Origin: Bacteroidales bacterium
GTDB lineage: Bacteria; Bacteroidota; Bacteroidia; Bacteroidales; UBA932
Reading direction: 5' to 3'
NCBI GenBank assembly: GCA_024693285.1
Contig: JAILLE010000022.1
Coordinates: 1-64,000 of the forward strand
Length of the DNA stretch: 64,000 bases
The notes under the pieces were generated by a model. It saw nothing but the letters and a program-made list of their open reading frames with translations, ran no database searches and had not been told where the DNA came from. Position numbers and translations under genes: made by a program. Positions 49,910 to 57,836 of the stretch are shown here, piece after piece; position 1 is the stretch's first letter; every line of letters begins with the position of its first letter.

Positions 49910-50861
49910 CAGGAAGCAGGCTCAGGGCTTGCTGGACAGATAGGGCGGTTTCGACATCGAAGCCGCCTGATTTTGTTCTACGCAGTGACGCGAGGTGGGC
50001 TCCAGAGTCGAGGGCCTCGCCGAAATCCCTGGCTAGCGCCCGGATGTAAGTTCCTTTGCTGCAAGCGATTCTGACAGTAGCCACCGCCAAGTTCAGACCA
50101 GAAGTGTCTGCCACATTGATTCTCCCGTCCGGACCCTGGCCGTTGTTGTCACTGTCAGGCAGAGGGCACCGTGGGCCCTGGCCGTACTCAGCCGCAGCGA
50201 AGCGAGAATGGACGCAGACAGGGCCCAGCGGTGCCTCTGCCGTAGAAGCCTCAAAAGATAGCAATTCCAGCTCATAGATGTTGATTCTCTGGACATTGAG
50301 AAGATCAGCGACACTATGGTCGAAATCCTCGAGCACCTCAGTTTTCGCCTTGCCCTTCTCCTTGAACTGCCTCCTCGCCAACTCATATGCCCGCACCCCA
50401 TCAACCGACTTGGCCGAAAACAGGGGAGCAACCTGGTCCTGCTCCCCGAGAAACCTCGGAAGCAGTTCAGTAACAGACACTTCCGTAACTTTATCTATCG
50501 GATAAGTCTTATCGGCTGCCTTCTCAAGATCGAATGACGGAGTGGTGGCTCCGAATGCTATTCCGGCCACATATTCCTTTCTCTCTTTCTGGAGCGTCTC
50601 CGCAAGTCTGGTAGCTTTGCCGACGCAAATAAGAAGGACTCCGGTGGCGAGGGGATCAAGGGTGCCGGCATGGCCGACCTTCAGGTTTTTCTTGCCGAAA
50701 TGCTTGCATGCCGCCCATTTTAGCTTACGGACCACATCCGCAGAGGTCCACCTGTAAGGCTTGTCAATGGGTATAATTATCCCGTCCGGATAATCGTCGA
50801 TATTACCGGACAAAACGTTTCCCAGCAGGCTGGAATCAGCTATGAGAGCCTTGACATCCAA
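49893..50861 (-). CDS. truB: tRNA pseudouridine-55 synthase TruB with inserted foldback element
   Basis: 322 residues. TruB makes pseudouridine 55 in the T loop of tRNAs. Signatures: IIPIDKPYRWTSADVVRKLK, KVGHAGTLDPLATGVLLICVGKATR with the catalytic Asp (about 68), PLFSAKSVDGVRAYELAR, INIYELELLSF and IACSKGTYIRALARDFGEAL. Between the last two motifs there are about 50 extra residues (about 195-245) absent from usual TruB; 207-235 are coded by the foldback element. The only start that fits is a TTG at 50861 touching the rpiB stop; the nearby ATG is in another frame and is closed after five codons. Last gene of the cvpA-tsaB-rpiB-truB unit. Confidence 0.9.
   Translation of the reverse strand: MDVKALIADSSLLGNVLSGNIDDYPDGIIIPIDKPYRWTSADVVRKLKWAACKHFGKKNLKVGHAGTLDPLATGVLLICVGKATRLAETLQKERKEYVAGIAFGATTPSFDLEKAADKTYPIDKVTEVSVTELLPRFLGEQDQVAPLFSAKSVDGVRAYELARRQFKEKGKAKTEVLEDFDHSVADLLNVQRINIYELELLSFEASTAEAPLGPVCVHSRFAAAEYGQGPRCPLPDSDNNGQGPDGRINVADTSGLNLAVATVRIACSKGTYIRALARDFGEALDSGAHLASLRRTKSGGFDVETALSVQQALSLLPVNTRV
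50158..50241 (+). repeat. Foldback element inside truB, core shared with ftsK
   Basis: 84 bases. The arms 50158-50180 and 50219-50241 are inverted repeats with 22 pairs and one bulge on each side. The core 50180-50213 matches the ftsK core at 31 of 34, with three transitions. Same orientation in the window as the ftsK copy, but truB is on the minus strand, so the element is read in the opposite sense (core peptide VHSRFAAAEY here, RTRPQRSEDG in FtsK). No T-run. A short similar run (CCCTGGCCGT) also occurs about 43 bases upstream, outside the element. Confidence 0.85.
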
Positions 50862-51293
50862 TTACTTGACGTCGATTTTCTCTCTACGGCGCTCATGCCT
50901 GCCGCCTTCGGTAGGAGTGGAAAGCCAAGTGTTGACGATCCTTGTCGCCATTTGGTAGGAGATGAAACGGGCGGGAAGGACCAGCACGTTGGCATCGTTG
51001 TGGGCCTTCACCAGCCTTCCGACCTCGCTGTTCCAGGCGAGTCCGGCCCTGACGCCCTGATGCTTGTTGAGGGTGATAGCCATCCCGTTACCTGTACCGC
51101 AAAGGGCGATTCCGAGGTCAACCTCTTTCTTCTGGACAGCCTCCGCAAGCGCATGGGCGTAGTCCGGATAGTCGCAACTGGTGTCGGAATATGTCCCGTA
51201 GTCAGCCACATCATGGCCTTTCTTGGTCAGCAATTCAGCGATCCTGTTTTTGTACTCATAGCCGGCATGGTCACCGGCGACTCCGATTTTCAT
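50862..51293 (-). CDS. rpiB: Ribose-5-phosphate isomerase B
   Basis: 143 residues. RpiB/LacAB family: KIGVAGDHAGYEYKNRIAELL at the start, YPDYAHALAEAV, GIALCGTGNGMAITLNKHQGVRAGL (catalytic Cys near 65) and HNDANVLVLPARF. Interconverts ribulose-5-P and ribose-5-P. 7 bases after tsaB; the stop touches the TTG start of truB. Confidence 0.94.
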   Translation of the reverse strand: MKIGVAGDHAGYEYKNRIAELLTKKGHDVADYGTYSDTSCDYPDYAHALAEAVQKKEVDLGIALCGTGNGMAITLNKHQGVRAGLAWNSEVGRLVKAHNDANVLVLPARFISYQMATRIVNTWLSTPTEGGRHERRREKIDVK

Positions 51294-51300
51294 GATATAT

Positions 51301-51993
51301 CTAAAAAAGTTTCTTTTTGCTTACTGTAGTCACGAACTCTTTCAGGTAGAAAGGCTCGAAATACGCTACATCCTCAAAGCGTCCTTCTTTTAGAGCGGCA
51401 ATGGCGGGTGTCTTCATTCCGGAAGCTTTCGGGCAGCATTGGACGAAGACGGAATTGGGGTGGCTTAGGGTCTCCTCACATTTGCCCGCTCCGTCACCGA
51501 TAAATAGCACCTTCCCTTCCTCAAGTCGCTCCTTGAATGAATCCGAAGTCACAACGCTAGCGGTGGTGGGAGTCAATTGCTTCCCGTCTGGGGTGAAAAC
51601 AGCGGTGTAGACTTCCATCCTGCGGGCGTCTATCATGGGGATAATATATGCGCAACCCTCAGGGACAAGGCCTTCGTCTTTGGCTTGCCAGACAAGAGTA
51701 TCCAAAGTGCCGACAGAGACAAGAGGGACTCCAGCTCCGAAGCAAAGACCTTTAGCGGTAGACACTCCCACGCGGAGCCCGGTATATGAGCCGGGGCCTT
51801 TACTGACCGCGACGGCACCGCAATCGCTCACCTTGAGACCTCTCTCCTTAAGCATGTCGCTGATGTAAGGAGCTGTCATCGAGGCGTGCGCCCTGGGTTC
51901 ATCGCTCAATCTCTCGCAAACGATCTCCCCGTTCTCCACTATGGCCACGGAACAAAGCGACGTGGAAGTCTCTATGAGGATTAATCTTTCCAT
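51301..51993 (-). CDS. tsaB: TsaB, tRNA threonylcarbamoyladenosine synthesis protein
   Basis: 230 residues from the ATG at 51993, overlapping the cvpA stop as ATGA. ASKHA-fold partner of TsaD in making t6A37 of tRNA. Signatures: ILIETSTSLCSVAIVENGEI, AHASMTAPYISDML, VSKGPGSYTGLRVGVSTAKGL (about 64-84) and IPMIDARRMEVYTAVF. Co-transcribed with another tRNA modification gene, truB. Confidence 0.93.
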   Translation of the reverse strand: MERLILIETSTSLCSVAIVENGEIVCERLSDEPRAHASMTAPYISDMLKERGLKVSDCGAVAVSKGPGSYTGLRVGVSTAKGLCFGAGVPLVSVGTLDTLVWQAKDEGLVPEGCAYIIPMIDARRMEVYTAVFTPDGKQLTPTTASVVTSDSFKERLEEGKVLFIGDGAGKCEETLSHPNSVFVQCCPKASGMKTPAIAALKEGRFEDVAYFEPFYLKEFVTTVSKKKLF

Positions 51994-52487
51994 CACTTCT
52001 TGAATATCAACTCTTTAAGGTAAGGGAAAATCAAGTTCGCCAAGTCCTTGACAGGACCGTAAAAAATGGATTCTTCCATTGTCTTCGAAGGAACGATGGG
52101 GAAGGTGTTGTTGATCGCTTCAAAAAGGATAATGACTAACCCGATAATCAGCACTGCCTTCAAGAGGGCGAAAACGATTCCCAGGAGTTTGTTGAGCCAT
52201 CCGAGCATCACCACTTTCAACACACCCTCTACGGCTTTCCCCGCAATGTGGGTGATAAGCATCACAACAAGCATGATCAAGGCGAACGCTATGACGTGGA
52301 TTACAGCGCTTGGCAGATCGATATAGGTGACCAGCCACTCTCCCACAGCATTTGAGAACTTGAAAGACAGCCATACGCCCAGGATCAACGCGACGAGGGA
52401 AAAAGCCTGGCTGACAAACCCTTTCGAAAGGCCATGGATAACGGCTGGGACGCAGCAGCATACGATGATGATGTCTATTATGTTCAC
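51993..52487 (-). CDS. cvpA: CvpA-family membrane protein
   Basis: 164 residues, four membrane helices, N-terminal IIDIIIVCCCVPAVIHGLSKGFVSQAFSLVALILG as in CvpA. The start is a GTG at 52487; no ATG is near. CvpA proteins are linked to colicin V secretion and envelope stress, but the mechanism is unknown. First gene of the tsaB-rpiB-truB unit, with a promoter inside the start region of the divergent ileS. Confidence 0.82.
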   Translation of the reverse strand: MNIIDIIIVCCCVPAVIHGLSKGFVSQAFSLVALILGVWLSFKFSNAVGEWLVTYIDLPSAVIHVIAFALIMLVVMLITHIAGKAVEGVLKVVMLGWLNKLLGIVFALLKAVLIIGLVIILFEAINNTFPIVPSKTMEESIFYGPVKDLANLIFPYLKELIFKK

Positions 52488-52499
52488 CTCAAATCTTAC

Positions 52500-52530
52500 T
52501 TGTTAAATATGTTGGAAATACCTAACTTCG
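52500..52530 (+). promoter_or_regulatory. Probable ileS promoter
   Basis: TTG (52500-52502), 20-base spacer, TAACTTCG (52523-52530), seven of eight to the -7 consensus. Predicted leader about 55 bases. No T-box-like structure was seen. Confidence 0.45.
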
Positions 52531-52570
52531 CGCATTCGGAAACGCCCGGGCTCAGCGGTGTATCCAGATG

Positions 52571-52600
52571 CAAAATTAGGAAGAAAATTATGACATTCAA
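52571..52600 (-). promoter_or_regulatory. cvpA operon promoter overlapping the ileS start
   Basis: On the minus strand TTG (52598-52600), 19 bases, TAATTTTG (52571-52578): full consensus. The -33 box lies within the first codons of ileS and the -7 box in its leader. Predicted cvpA leader about 80 bases. Confidence 0.65.
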
Positions 52601-55600
52601 AGAGTACAAAGGACTAGATCTGGTTTCTGTCGGGAATGAGGTGCTGGACAGGTGGAAGAAAAACAAAGCCTTCGAGAAATCCCTCGAGGTGAGGGAAGGC
52701 GCCCCTGAGTTCGTCTTCTTCGAAGGCCCGCCGTCCGCTAACGGAAAGCCGGGAATCCATCATGTGATGGCTCGCTCGATCAAGGACGCTATCTGCCGTT
52801 ACAAGACCCAGACTGGTTTCAAGGTTAGCCGTAGGGCCGGATGGGACACCCATGGCCTTCCTGTCGAGATCGGAGTGGAGAAGAAGCTCGGAATCCATAA
52901 GGAGGACATCGGGACCAAGATCTCTGTCGGTGACTATAACCGCACTTGCCGCGAAGAGGTCATGAAGTACACCGCCGAATGGGAGGAGATGACCCAGCGG
53001 GTCGGTTATTGGGTGGACATGGACGATCCGTACATCACCTATGACAATCGTTACATCGAGACCCTTTGGTATTTGCTCAAGGATATTTATGGCAAGGGCC
53101 TTCTGTATAAAGGATATTCAATCCAGCCATATTCCCCATCCGACGGCACCGGCTTGAGCTCACATGAGCTGAATCAGCCCGGATGCTACAAGGATGTGAC
53201 CGATACCACCGCGACCGTCCTGTTCGAGGCGGTCAGGAACGAGAAGTCAGAGCCTTTGTTCGCTGGCGTGGACGCTCCCGTGTATTTCCTGGCCTGGACA
53301 ACCACACCGTGGACTCTTCCTTCCAATGTCGCTCTTTGCGTCGGTCCGAGGTTCGATTATGTCAGGGTCCTTTCCTTTAACCCGTACACCGGCAAGAAGG
53401 CTGTGTATGTCCTTGCCAAAGAGTTGGTTAGCGCATGGTTCAATCCAAAGGCGGCGGAGATCCCGCTCGAGGATTACAAACCGGGAGACAAGCTTGTCCC
53501 TTATAAAGTGCTTGAAGGAAGCTTCAAAGGATCCGACCTCGTCGGGATTCGCTATAAACAGTTGATTCCTTGGTTCAGCCCTGTCGACGAAGGTGAGGCT
53601 TTCAGGGTTATCTCCGGAGACTATGTCACCACTGAGGATGGTACCGGCATTGTCCATATCGCCCCCACTTTCGGTGCTGATGATAAGAAGGTTTCGGCCA
53701 ATTTCGGTGTTCCTGGCATCATCATGATTGACAAGGATGGGAAAAGGCAGGCTCAAGTCGACCACGAGGGCAGGTTCTATCGTATAGAAGATCTTGATCC
53801 TGAATATGTCAAGGCGCATGTGGATCCCTCTTACAAGGAGTTCTCCGGCAGGTATGTCAAGAACGCCTTTGACGATTCCATCCCCGCTGATGCGCCGACT
53901 CTCGATGTCGACCTTTGTATGATGATGAAGCAGGACGGCAGGTGCTTCAGGATCCAGAAACACACCCACAGCTATCCCCATTCATGGCGTACCGACAAGC
54001 CCGTGCTTTATTACCCGTTGGACGCCTGGTTCATCAAGACCACCGCAGTCAAGGACCAGATGGTCGCTCTTAACAAGACCATCAACTGGAAGCCTGAGTC
54101 GACCGGTACCGGACGTTTCGGCCAGTGGCTTGAGAATATCCAGGACTGGAACCTTAGCAGGAGCCGTTTCTGGGGCACTCCGTTGCCTATTTGGCGTACT
54201 GAAGATGGAAAAGAAGAGATATGCATAGGCTCCGCCGCCGAGCTATGCTCTGAGCTTGACAAGGCTGTAGAGGCCGGAATTATGCCTTCGAATCCCTTGA
54301 GGGACAAAGGTTTCGATCCGGCCGACATGAGCAAGGAGAATTACGACAAGATAGATCTCCACAGGCCGTATGTGGATGATATGTTCCTTGTCAGTCCTTC
54401 AGGAAAGAAGATGACCAGGGAGACGGACCTTATCGACGTTTGGTTCGATTCAGGCGCGATGCCATATGCCCAGGAAGGTCTGCGTAACCTGGGATCCTAC
54501 AAGTTCGGTTGCACATCTGATTTCATCGCTGAAGGAGTCGACCAGACACGCGGCTGGTTCTACACCCTCCACGCTATCCACACGATGGTCAGCGGTACTC
54601 CCGCTTACAAGACGGTCATCTCGAATGGTCTTGTACTTGACAAGAACGGCAACAAGATGAGCAAGCGTCTGGGCAACGCTGTCGATCCTTTCGAGGAGCT
54701 CGACAAATATGGCGCCGACGCCCTCCGCTGGTATATGCTGACTAATGCGCAGCCTTGGGATAACCTTAAGTTTGACGAGGCCGGAGTGGATGAGGTACGC
54801 AGGAAGTTCTTTGGGACTCTCTATAACACATATTCATTCTTCGCCTTGTACGCCAATGTGGATGGCTTCGATCCATCTGCTCCTAAGGTTGAGTACTCAA
54901 AACGTCCGGAGATAGACAGATGGATCATTTCTCTCCTGAATACTTTGGAGAAGAAGGTTGAGGACGCTTATGAGGATTATGACCTCACGTTGGCTGGCCG
55001 GTTGATCCAGGATTTTGTCTGCGACGATCTCAGCAACTGGTATGTGCGCCTGAACCGCAAGCGTTTCTGGGGAGGAAAGATGGACCAGGACAAGCTTTCC
55101 GCTTACCAGACCCTTTACGAGGTCTTGGTGGAGGTCGCTGTCCTTGCCGCTCCTATCGCCCCGTTCTATATGGATCGCCTGTATTTGGATCTTGTCCCGG
55201 AAGGGGAGGAGTCAGTCCATTTTGTCTTGATGCCGAAATGCGATGAGTCTGTGATCGACAAGGATCTTGAAGAGAGGATGTCTATGGCCCAGAAAGCCAC
55301 GTCTATGGTTCTAGCTCTCAGACGCAAAGTCTCCATCAAGGTCCGCCAGCCTCTTTCGAAGCTTGTGATTCCAGTCATATCAGACAAGGTGCGTTCCCAA
55401 CTTGAGCAGGTCAAGGGTATTATCCTTGGCGAGGTCAATGTCAAGGAGGCCGAATTTATCTCCGACACCACGGGGATAATCACAAAAAAGATCAAGCCCA
55501 ACTTCAAGACTCTCGGAAAGGTCTACGGCAAGCAGATGAAAGAGATTGCCGGAGCGTTCGCCTCATTTGACCAGGCTGTCATTTCCGACATCCAGACCGC

Positions 55601-56036
55601 TCAGGCGGCTGGATCGGACTATGTCCTTCCTCTGCCTTTTGGAGATGTTGTGCTCGGTCCAGCTGACTATGAGATATCGTCTGAGGACATGCCCGGATGG
55701 CTTGTCGCCTCGGATGGTCCTCTGACCTTAGCCCTTGATATTCAGATATCTGAAGACTTAAAGAAGGAAGGAGTCGCCAGGGAATTGATTAACAGGATTC
55801 AGAATCTCAGGAAAGACAGTGGATTTGAAGTCACTGATAAGATAGAAGTTATTATATTTGCAGACGGAAATGTTCGCGAGGAGATCGCGACTGCTCTGGA
55901 TGTGTATATGGAATATGTTTCAGCTCAGACACTTGCGCTTTCTATAGCTGTTGAAGATGTGGCCAATGCTCCTGAGAATTCGGCCGATGTGGAGTGGGAT
56001 GAGGGCGTTTTGAAGATGGAACTGAATAGGAAATAG
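52590..56036 (+). CDS. ileS: Isoleucyl-tRNA synthetase, type 2-like, with GIHH active-site motif
   Basis: 1148 residues from the ATG at 52590 (preceded by AGGAAG). Class I synthetase charging tRNA-Ile. Signatures: PPSANGKPGIHHVMAR (about 48-63), RRAGWDTHGLPVEIGVEKKLG, the editing domain threonine-rich region (LAWTTTPWTLPSNVAL), WDNLKFDEAGVDEV, and NKMSKRLGN. The HIGH motif reads GIHH at residues 55-58 (bases 52752-52763), a swap of its first and third positions. Length and the C-terminus without zinc cysteines fit the IleRS2 (eukaryote-like) type. An in-frame upstream extension to 52434 overlaps cvpA and is rejected. Known for the family: IleRS2 resists mupirocin. Confidence 0.95.
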   Translation: MTFKEYKGLDLVSVGNEVLDRWKKNKAFEKSLEVREGAPEFVFFEGPPSANGKPGIHHVMARSIKDAICRYKTQTGFKVSRRAGWDTHGLPVEIGVEKKLGIHKEDIGTKISVGDYNRTCREEVMKYTAEWEEMTQRVGYWVDMDDPYITYDNRYIETLWYLLKDIYGKGLLYKGYSIQPYSPSDGTGLSSHELNQPGCYKDVTDTTATVLFEAVRNEKSEPLFAGVDAPVYFLAWTTTPWTLPSNVALCVGPRFDYVRVLSFNPYTGKKAVYVLAKELVSAWFNPKAAEIPLEDYKPGDKLVPYKVLEGSFKGSDLVGIRYKQLIPWFSPVDEGEAFRVISGDYVTTEDGTGIVHIAPTFGADDKKVSANFGVPGIIMIDKDGKRQAQVDHEGRFYRIEDLDPEYVKAHVDPSYKEFSGRYVKNAFDDSIPADAPTLDVDLCMMMKQDGRCFRIQKHTHSYPHSWRTDKPVLYYPLDAWFIKTTAVKDQMVALNKTINWKPESTGTGRFGQWLENIQDWNLSRSRFWGTPLPIWRTEDGKEEICIGSAAELCSELDKAVEAGIMPSNPLRDKGFDPADMSKENYDKIDLHRPYVDDMFLVSPSGKKMTRETDLIDVWFDSGAMPYAQEGLRNLGSYKFGCTSDFIAEGVDQTRGWFYTLHAIHTMVSGTPAYKTVISNGLVLDKNGNKMSKRLGNAVDPFEELDKYGADALRWYMLTNAQPWDNLKFDEAGVDEVRRKFFGTLYNTYSFFALYANVDGFDPSAPKVEYSKRPEIDRWIISLLNTLEKKVEDAYEDYDLTLAGRLIQDFVCDDLSNWYVRLNRKRFWGGKMDQDKLSAYQTLYEVLVEVAVLAAPIAPFYMDRLYLDLVPEGEESVHFVLMPKCDESVIDKDLEERMSMAQKATSMVLALRRKVSIKVRQPLSKLVIPVISDKVRSQLEQVKGIILGEVNVKEAEFISDTTGIITKKIKPNFKTLGKVYGKQMKEIAGAFASFDQAVISDIQTAQAAGSDYVLPLPFGDVVLGPADYEISSEDMPGWLVASDGPLTLALDIQISEDLKKEGVARELINRIQNLRKDSGFEVTDKIEVIIFADGNVREEIATALDVYMEYVSAQTLALSIAVEDVANAPENSADVEWDEGVLKMELNRK

Positions 56037-56061
56037 GACCTAATTTTTAATTTTTCGTGTA

Positions 56062-56493
56062 ATGTCAGAAGACATCAAAGAGAATGTGCCGTCTCCCGAA
56101 GTGGAGAAGACCCGTTACAGCGATGAGGAACTTGCTGAGTTCAAGGTCATCATCAAGGATAAGCTCGATAAGGCCAGAAAGGAATATGACACCCTTCGCC
56201 AGGTGATCATGCATAATGGCAGCAACGACATCGAGGACACCACGCCGTCATTCAAGACGGTTGAGGACGATGGCGCTTATCAGCTTTCCAAGGAGGAGGC
56301 CAGCCAGCTCGCCCAGCGGCAGTACAAATTCATCCAAAACCTCGAGGCCGCGCTTGTCCGTATCGAGAACAAGACCTACGGCGTGTGCAGGGTCACAGGC
56401 AAGCTGATTCCCAAGGAGAGGCTGCGCCTTGTACCTCATGCCACTTTGACTGTCGAGGCTAAGGAGATGCTTGCCAAAAAAGGCCGTAACTAG
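56062..56493 (+). CDS. TraR/DksA-family protein with degenerate zinc finger
   Basis: 143 residues. N-terminal coiled coil (about 20-100: YSDEELAEFKVIIKDKLDKARKEYDTL) and C-terminal YGVCRVTGKLIPKERLRLVPHATLTVEAKE. In DksA this last part holds two C-x2-C pairs; here only one cysteine remains and the others read Thr or Ala. The fold may be kept without zinc. DksA-type proteins insert into the RNA polymerase secondary channel; whether this one does is open. Follows ileS by 25 bases and touches lspA. Confidence 0.85.
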   Translation: MSEDIKENVPSPEVEKTRYSDEELAEFKVIIKDKLDKARKEYDTLRQVIMHNGSNDIEDTTPSFKTVEDDGAYQLSKEEASQLAQRQYKFIQNLEAALVRIENKTYGVCRVTGKLIPKERLRLVPHATLTVEAKEMLAKKGRN

Positions 56494-57086
56494 TGAAGCT
56501 TTCCAAAGGTAATAAGTTACTGATCCTGGGGATCCTCCTCGTAGTCATTGACCAAGTCATCAAGATCGTGGTCAAGACAAATATGCAGATAGGTCAGCAT
56601 ATCTATGTGATAGGCAACTGGTTCCAGATCTTGTTTATCGAGAATGAGGGGATGGCGTTCGGGATGAAATTCGGAGGTGCTGTGGGCAAGTTCCTGCTCT
56701 CGTTCTTCCGGATCGGTCTTTTCGCCGCTCTTTGTTGGTGGATCTCAACCCTGGTCAAGAAGTCTACTGTCCCCACAGGGGTTATTGTCGGCTTGACTCT
56801 TATTACCGCCGGAGCTTTCGGGAATATAATCGACAGCCTTTTCTATGGCCTGATTTTCGGGTATGCCCCATTCATGTTCGGAAGGGTCGTGGACATGTTC
56901 TTTTTCCCGATCATAGATACCACTTGGCCGGCTTGGATGCCATTCGTGGGCGGGAATCATTTCCTTTTCTTCGCTCCGGTGTTCAATTTCGCTGACAGTT
57001 GCGTGACGGTCGGGGCGTTGTACCTTATATTTTTCCAGTACAAGTTCTTCGCCCGAGGCGATGAGCCTGAGCAGGAAAGCAAATAA
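56493..57086 (+). CDS. lspA: Lipoprotein signal peptidase LspA
   Basis: 197 residues, four membrane helices. Aspartyl peptidase that removes the signal peptide from prolipoproteins. Signatures: ILLVVIDQVIKIVVK, ENEGMAFGM (usual form NxGAAFG), and catalytic Asp residues in GNIIDSLFYG and FNFADSCV. The start is GTG, overlapping the upstream TAG by one base. Longer than typical LspA because of a loop around 125-150. Serves the many lipoproteins in this window. Confidence 0.93.
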   Translation: MKLSKGNKLLILGILLVVIDQVIKIVVKTNMQIGQHIYVIGNWFQILFIENEGMAFGMKFGGAVGKFLLSFFRIGLFAALCWWISTLVKKSTVPTGVIVGLTLITAGAFGNIIDSLFYGLIFGYAPFMFGRVVDMFFFPIIDTTWPAWMPFVGGNHFLFFAPVFNFADSCVTVGALYLIFFQYKFFARGDEPEQESK

Positions 57087-57088
57087 TT

Positions 57089-57119
57089 TTTGGCGGGACG
57101 GATTTTATCTTTATCTTTG
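57089..57119 (+). promoter_or_regulatory. Promoter of tRNA-Ser
   Basis: TTTG (57089-57092), 19-base spacer, TATCTTTG (57112-57119): full consensus, identical -7 to tRNA-Glu and rpmE. It starts just after the lspA stop. Confidence 0.75.
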
Positions 57120-57144
57120 CAATCCTTTTAGGAATAGGAATATT

Positions 57145-57229
57145 GGAGGTGTGGCCGAGTGGTCGATGGCGGCAGTCTTGAAAACTGTTGAACGGCAACG
57201 TTCCGGGGGTTCGAATCCCTCCGCCTCCG
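57145..57229 (+). tRNA. tRNA-Ser (anticodon TGA)
   Basis: 85 bases with the long variable arm of serine tRNAs. Acceptor GGAGGTG/CGCCTCC (one G-U), D arm with GGCCGAGTGGTC, anticodon stem GCAGT/ACTGT around loop CTTGAAA (anticodon TGA), T arm GGGGG/CCCTC type with TTCGAAT, discriminator G. No encoded CCA. Reads UCA and probably other UCN codons. Confidence 0.93.
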
Positions 57230-57251
57230 CACAATGCAAAGCATACAAGGA

Positions 57252-57276
57252 CGCCGCACGAGAGTGCGGCGTTTGT
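57252..57276 (+). terminator. Intrinsic terminator of tRNA-Ser
   Basis: CGCCGCAC, loop GAGA, GTGCGGCG, then TTTGTG. Eight GC-rich pairs; the T-run is short. Confidence 0.75.
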
Positions 57277-57364
57277 GTTAAGAGGCCCTCGTACTTTTTA
57301 TTCATTTTTTTGTAGTTTTCTGGAAGTTTATGCGTCTAAAGGACAGAAACAACAAAACAAGACA

Positions 57365-57835
57365 ATGACAGAACGAGAATTTGAAAAGATGGTAAGAGAA
57401 CACCGCAGCGAGATTTACACCGTCTGCTACATGTTCTCAACCGACAAAGAGGAGGTGGCGGACCTCTTCCAAGAGATCCTCATAAACCTGTGGAAGGGAT
57501 CCGGAACCTTCCGAGGCGAGTCCGGACTGGGGACTTGGATTTGGAAAGTCAGCCTCAACACCTGTATCTCCATCGACCGATCCCGCCGTCGCAGGCCCCA
57601 CACTGAGCCATTGTCCATGGACATCGACTTGTTCGAGGACAAGGACGAAAGCGCCAAGCAGATTGGGGCGCTGCGGAACAGGATCTCCAAACTGGGAACT
57701 TTTGACAGGGCGATTGTATTGCTCTGGTTAGAGAATCTCAGTTATGAGGAAATTGGTCAGATTGTGGGAATCTCCACCAAAAACGTCTCTGTCCGTCTTG
57801 TCAGAATCAAGGAACAACTCAAAAAAATGAAGTAA
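57365..57835 (+). CDS. ECF-type RNA polymerase sigma factor
   Basis: 156 residues from the ATG at 57365. The in-frame ORF continues upstream through the tRNA terminator and the tRNA itself, so the upstream start is rejected. Sigma region 2 (EFEKMVREHRSEIYTVCYMF, EEVADLFQEILINLWKGSGTFRGESGLGTWIWKVSLNTCI) and region 4 (AIVLLWLENLSYEEIGQIVGISTKNVSVRLVRIKEQLKKM) are complete. A possible -7 element TAGTTTTC (57313-57320) lies about 45 bases upstream. The next gene, one base away, encodes a membrane protein in the place usual for an anti-sigma factor. Confidence 0.9.
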   Translation: MTEREFEKMVREHRSEIYTVCYMFSTDKEEVADLFQEILINLWKGSGTFRGESGLGTWIWKVSLNTCISIDRSRRRRPHTEPLSMDIDLFEDKDESAKQIGALRNRISKLGTFDRAIVLLWLENLSYEEIGQIVGISTKNVSVRLVRIKEQLKKMK

Positions 57836-57836
57836 A

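Noticed and set aside
52434..52589. In-frame upstream start of IleRS inside cvpA
   Set aside because: No homology in that part, it overlaps the divergent gene, and AGGAAG precedes the ATG at 52590.
52488..52589. A T-box riboswitch before ileS
   Set aside because: No T-box sequence, no specifier loop and no terminator helix are present in the roughly 100 bases.
57188..57364. Upstream extension of the ECF sigma factor
   Set aside because: It overlaps the tRNA-Ser gene and its terminator.
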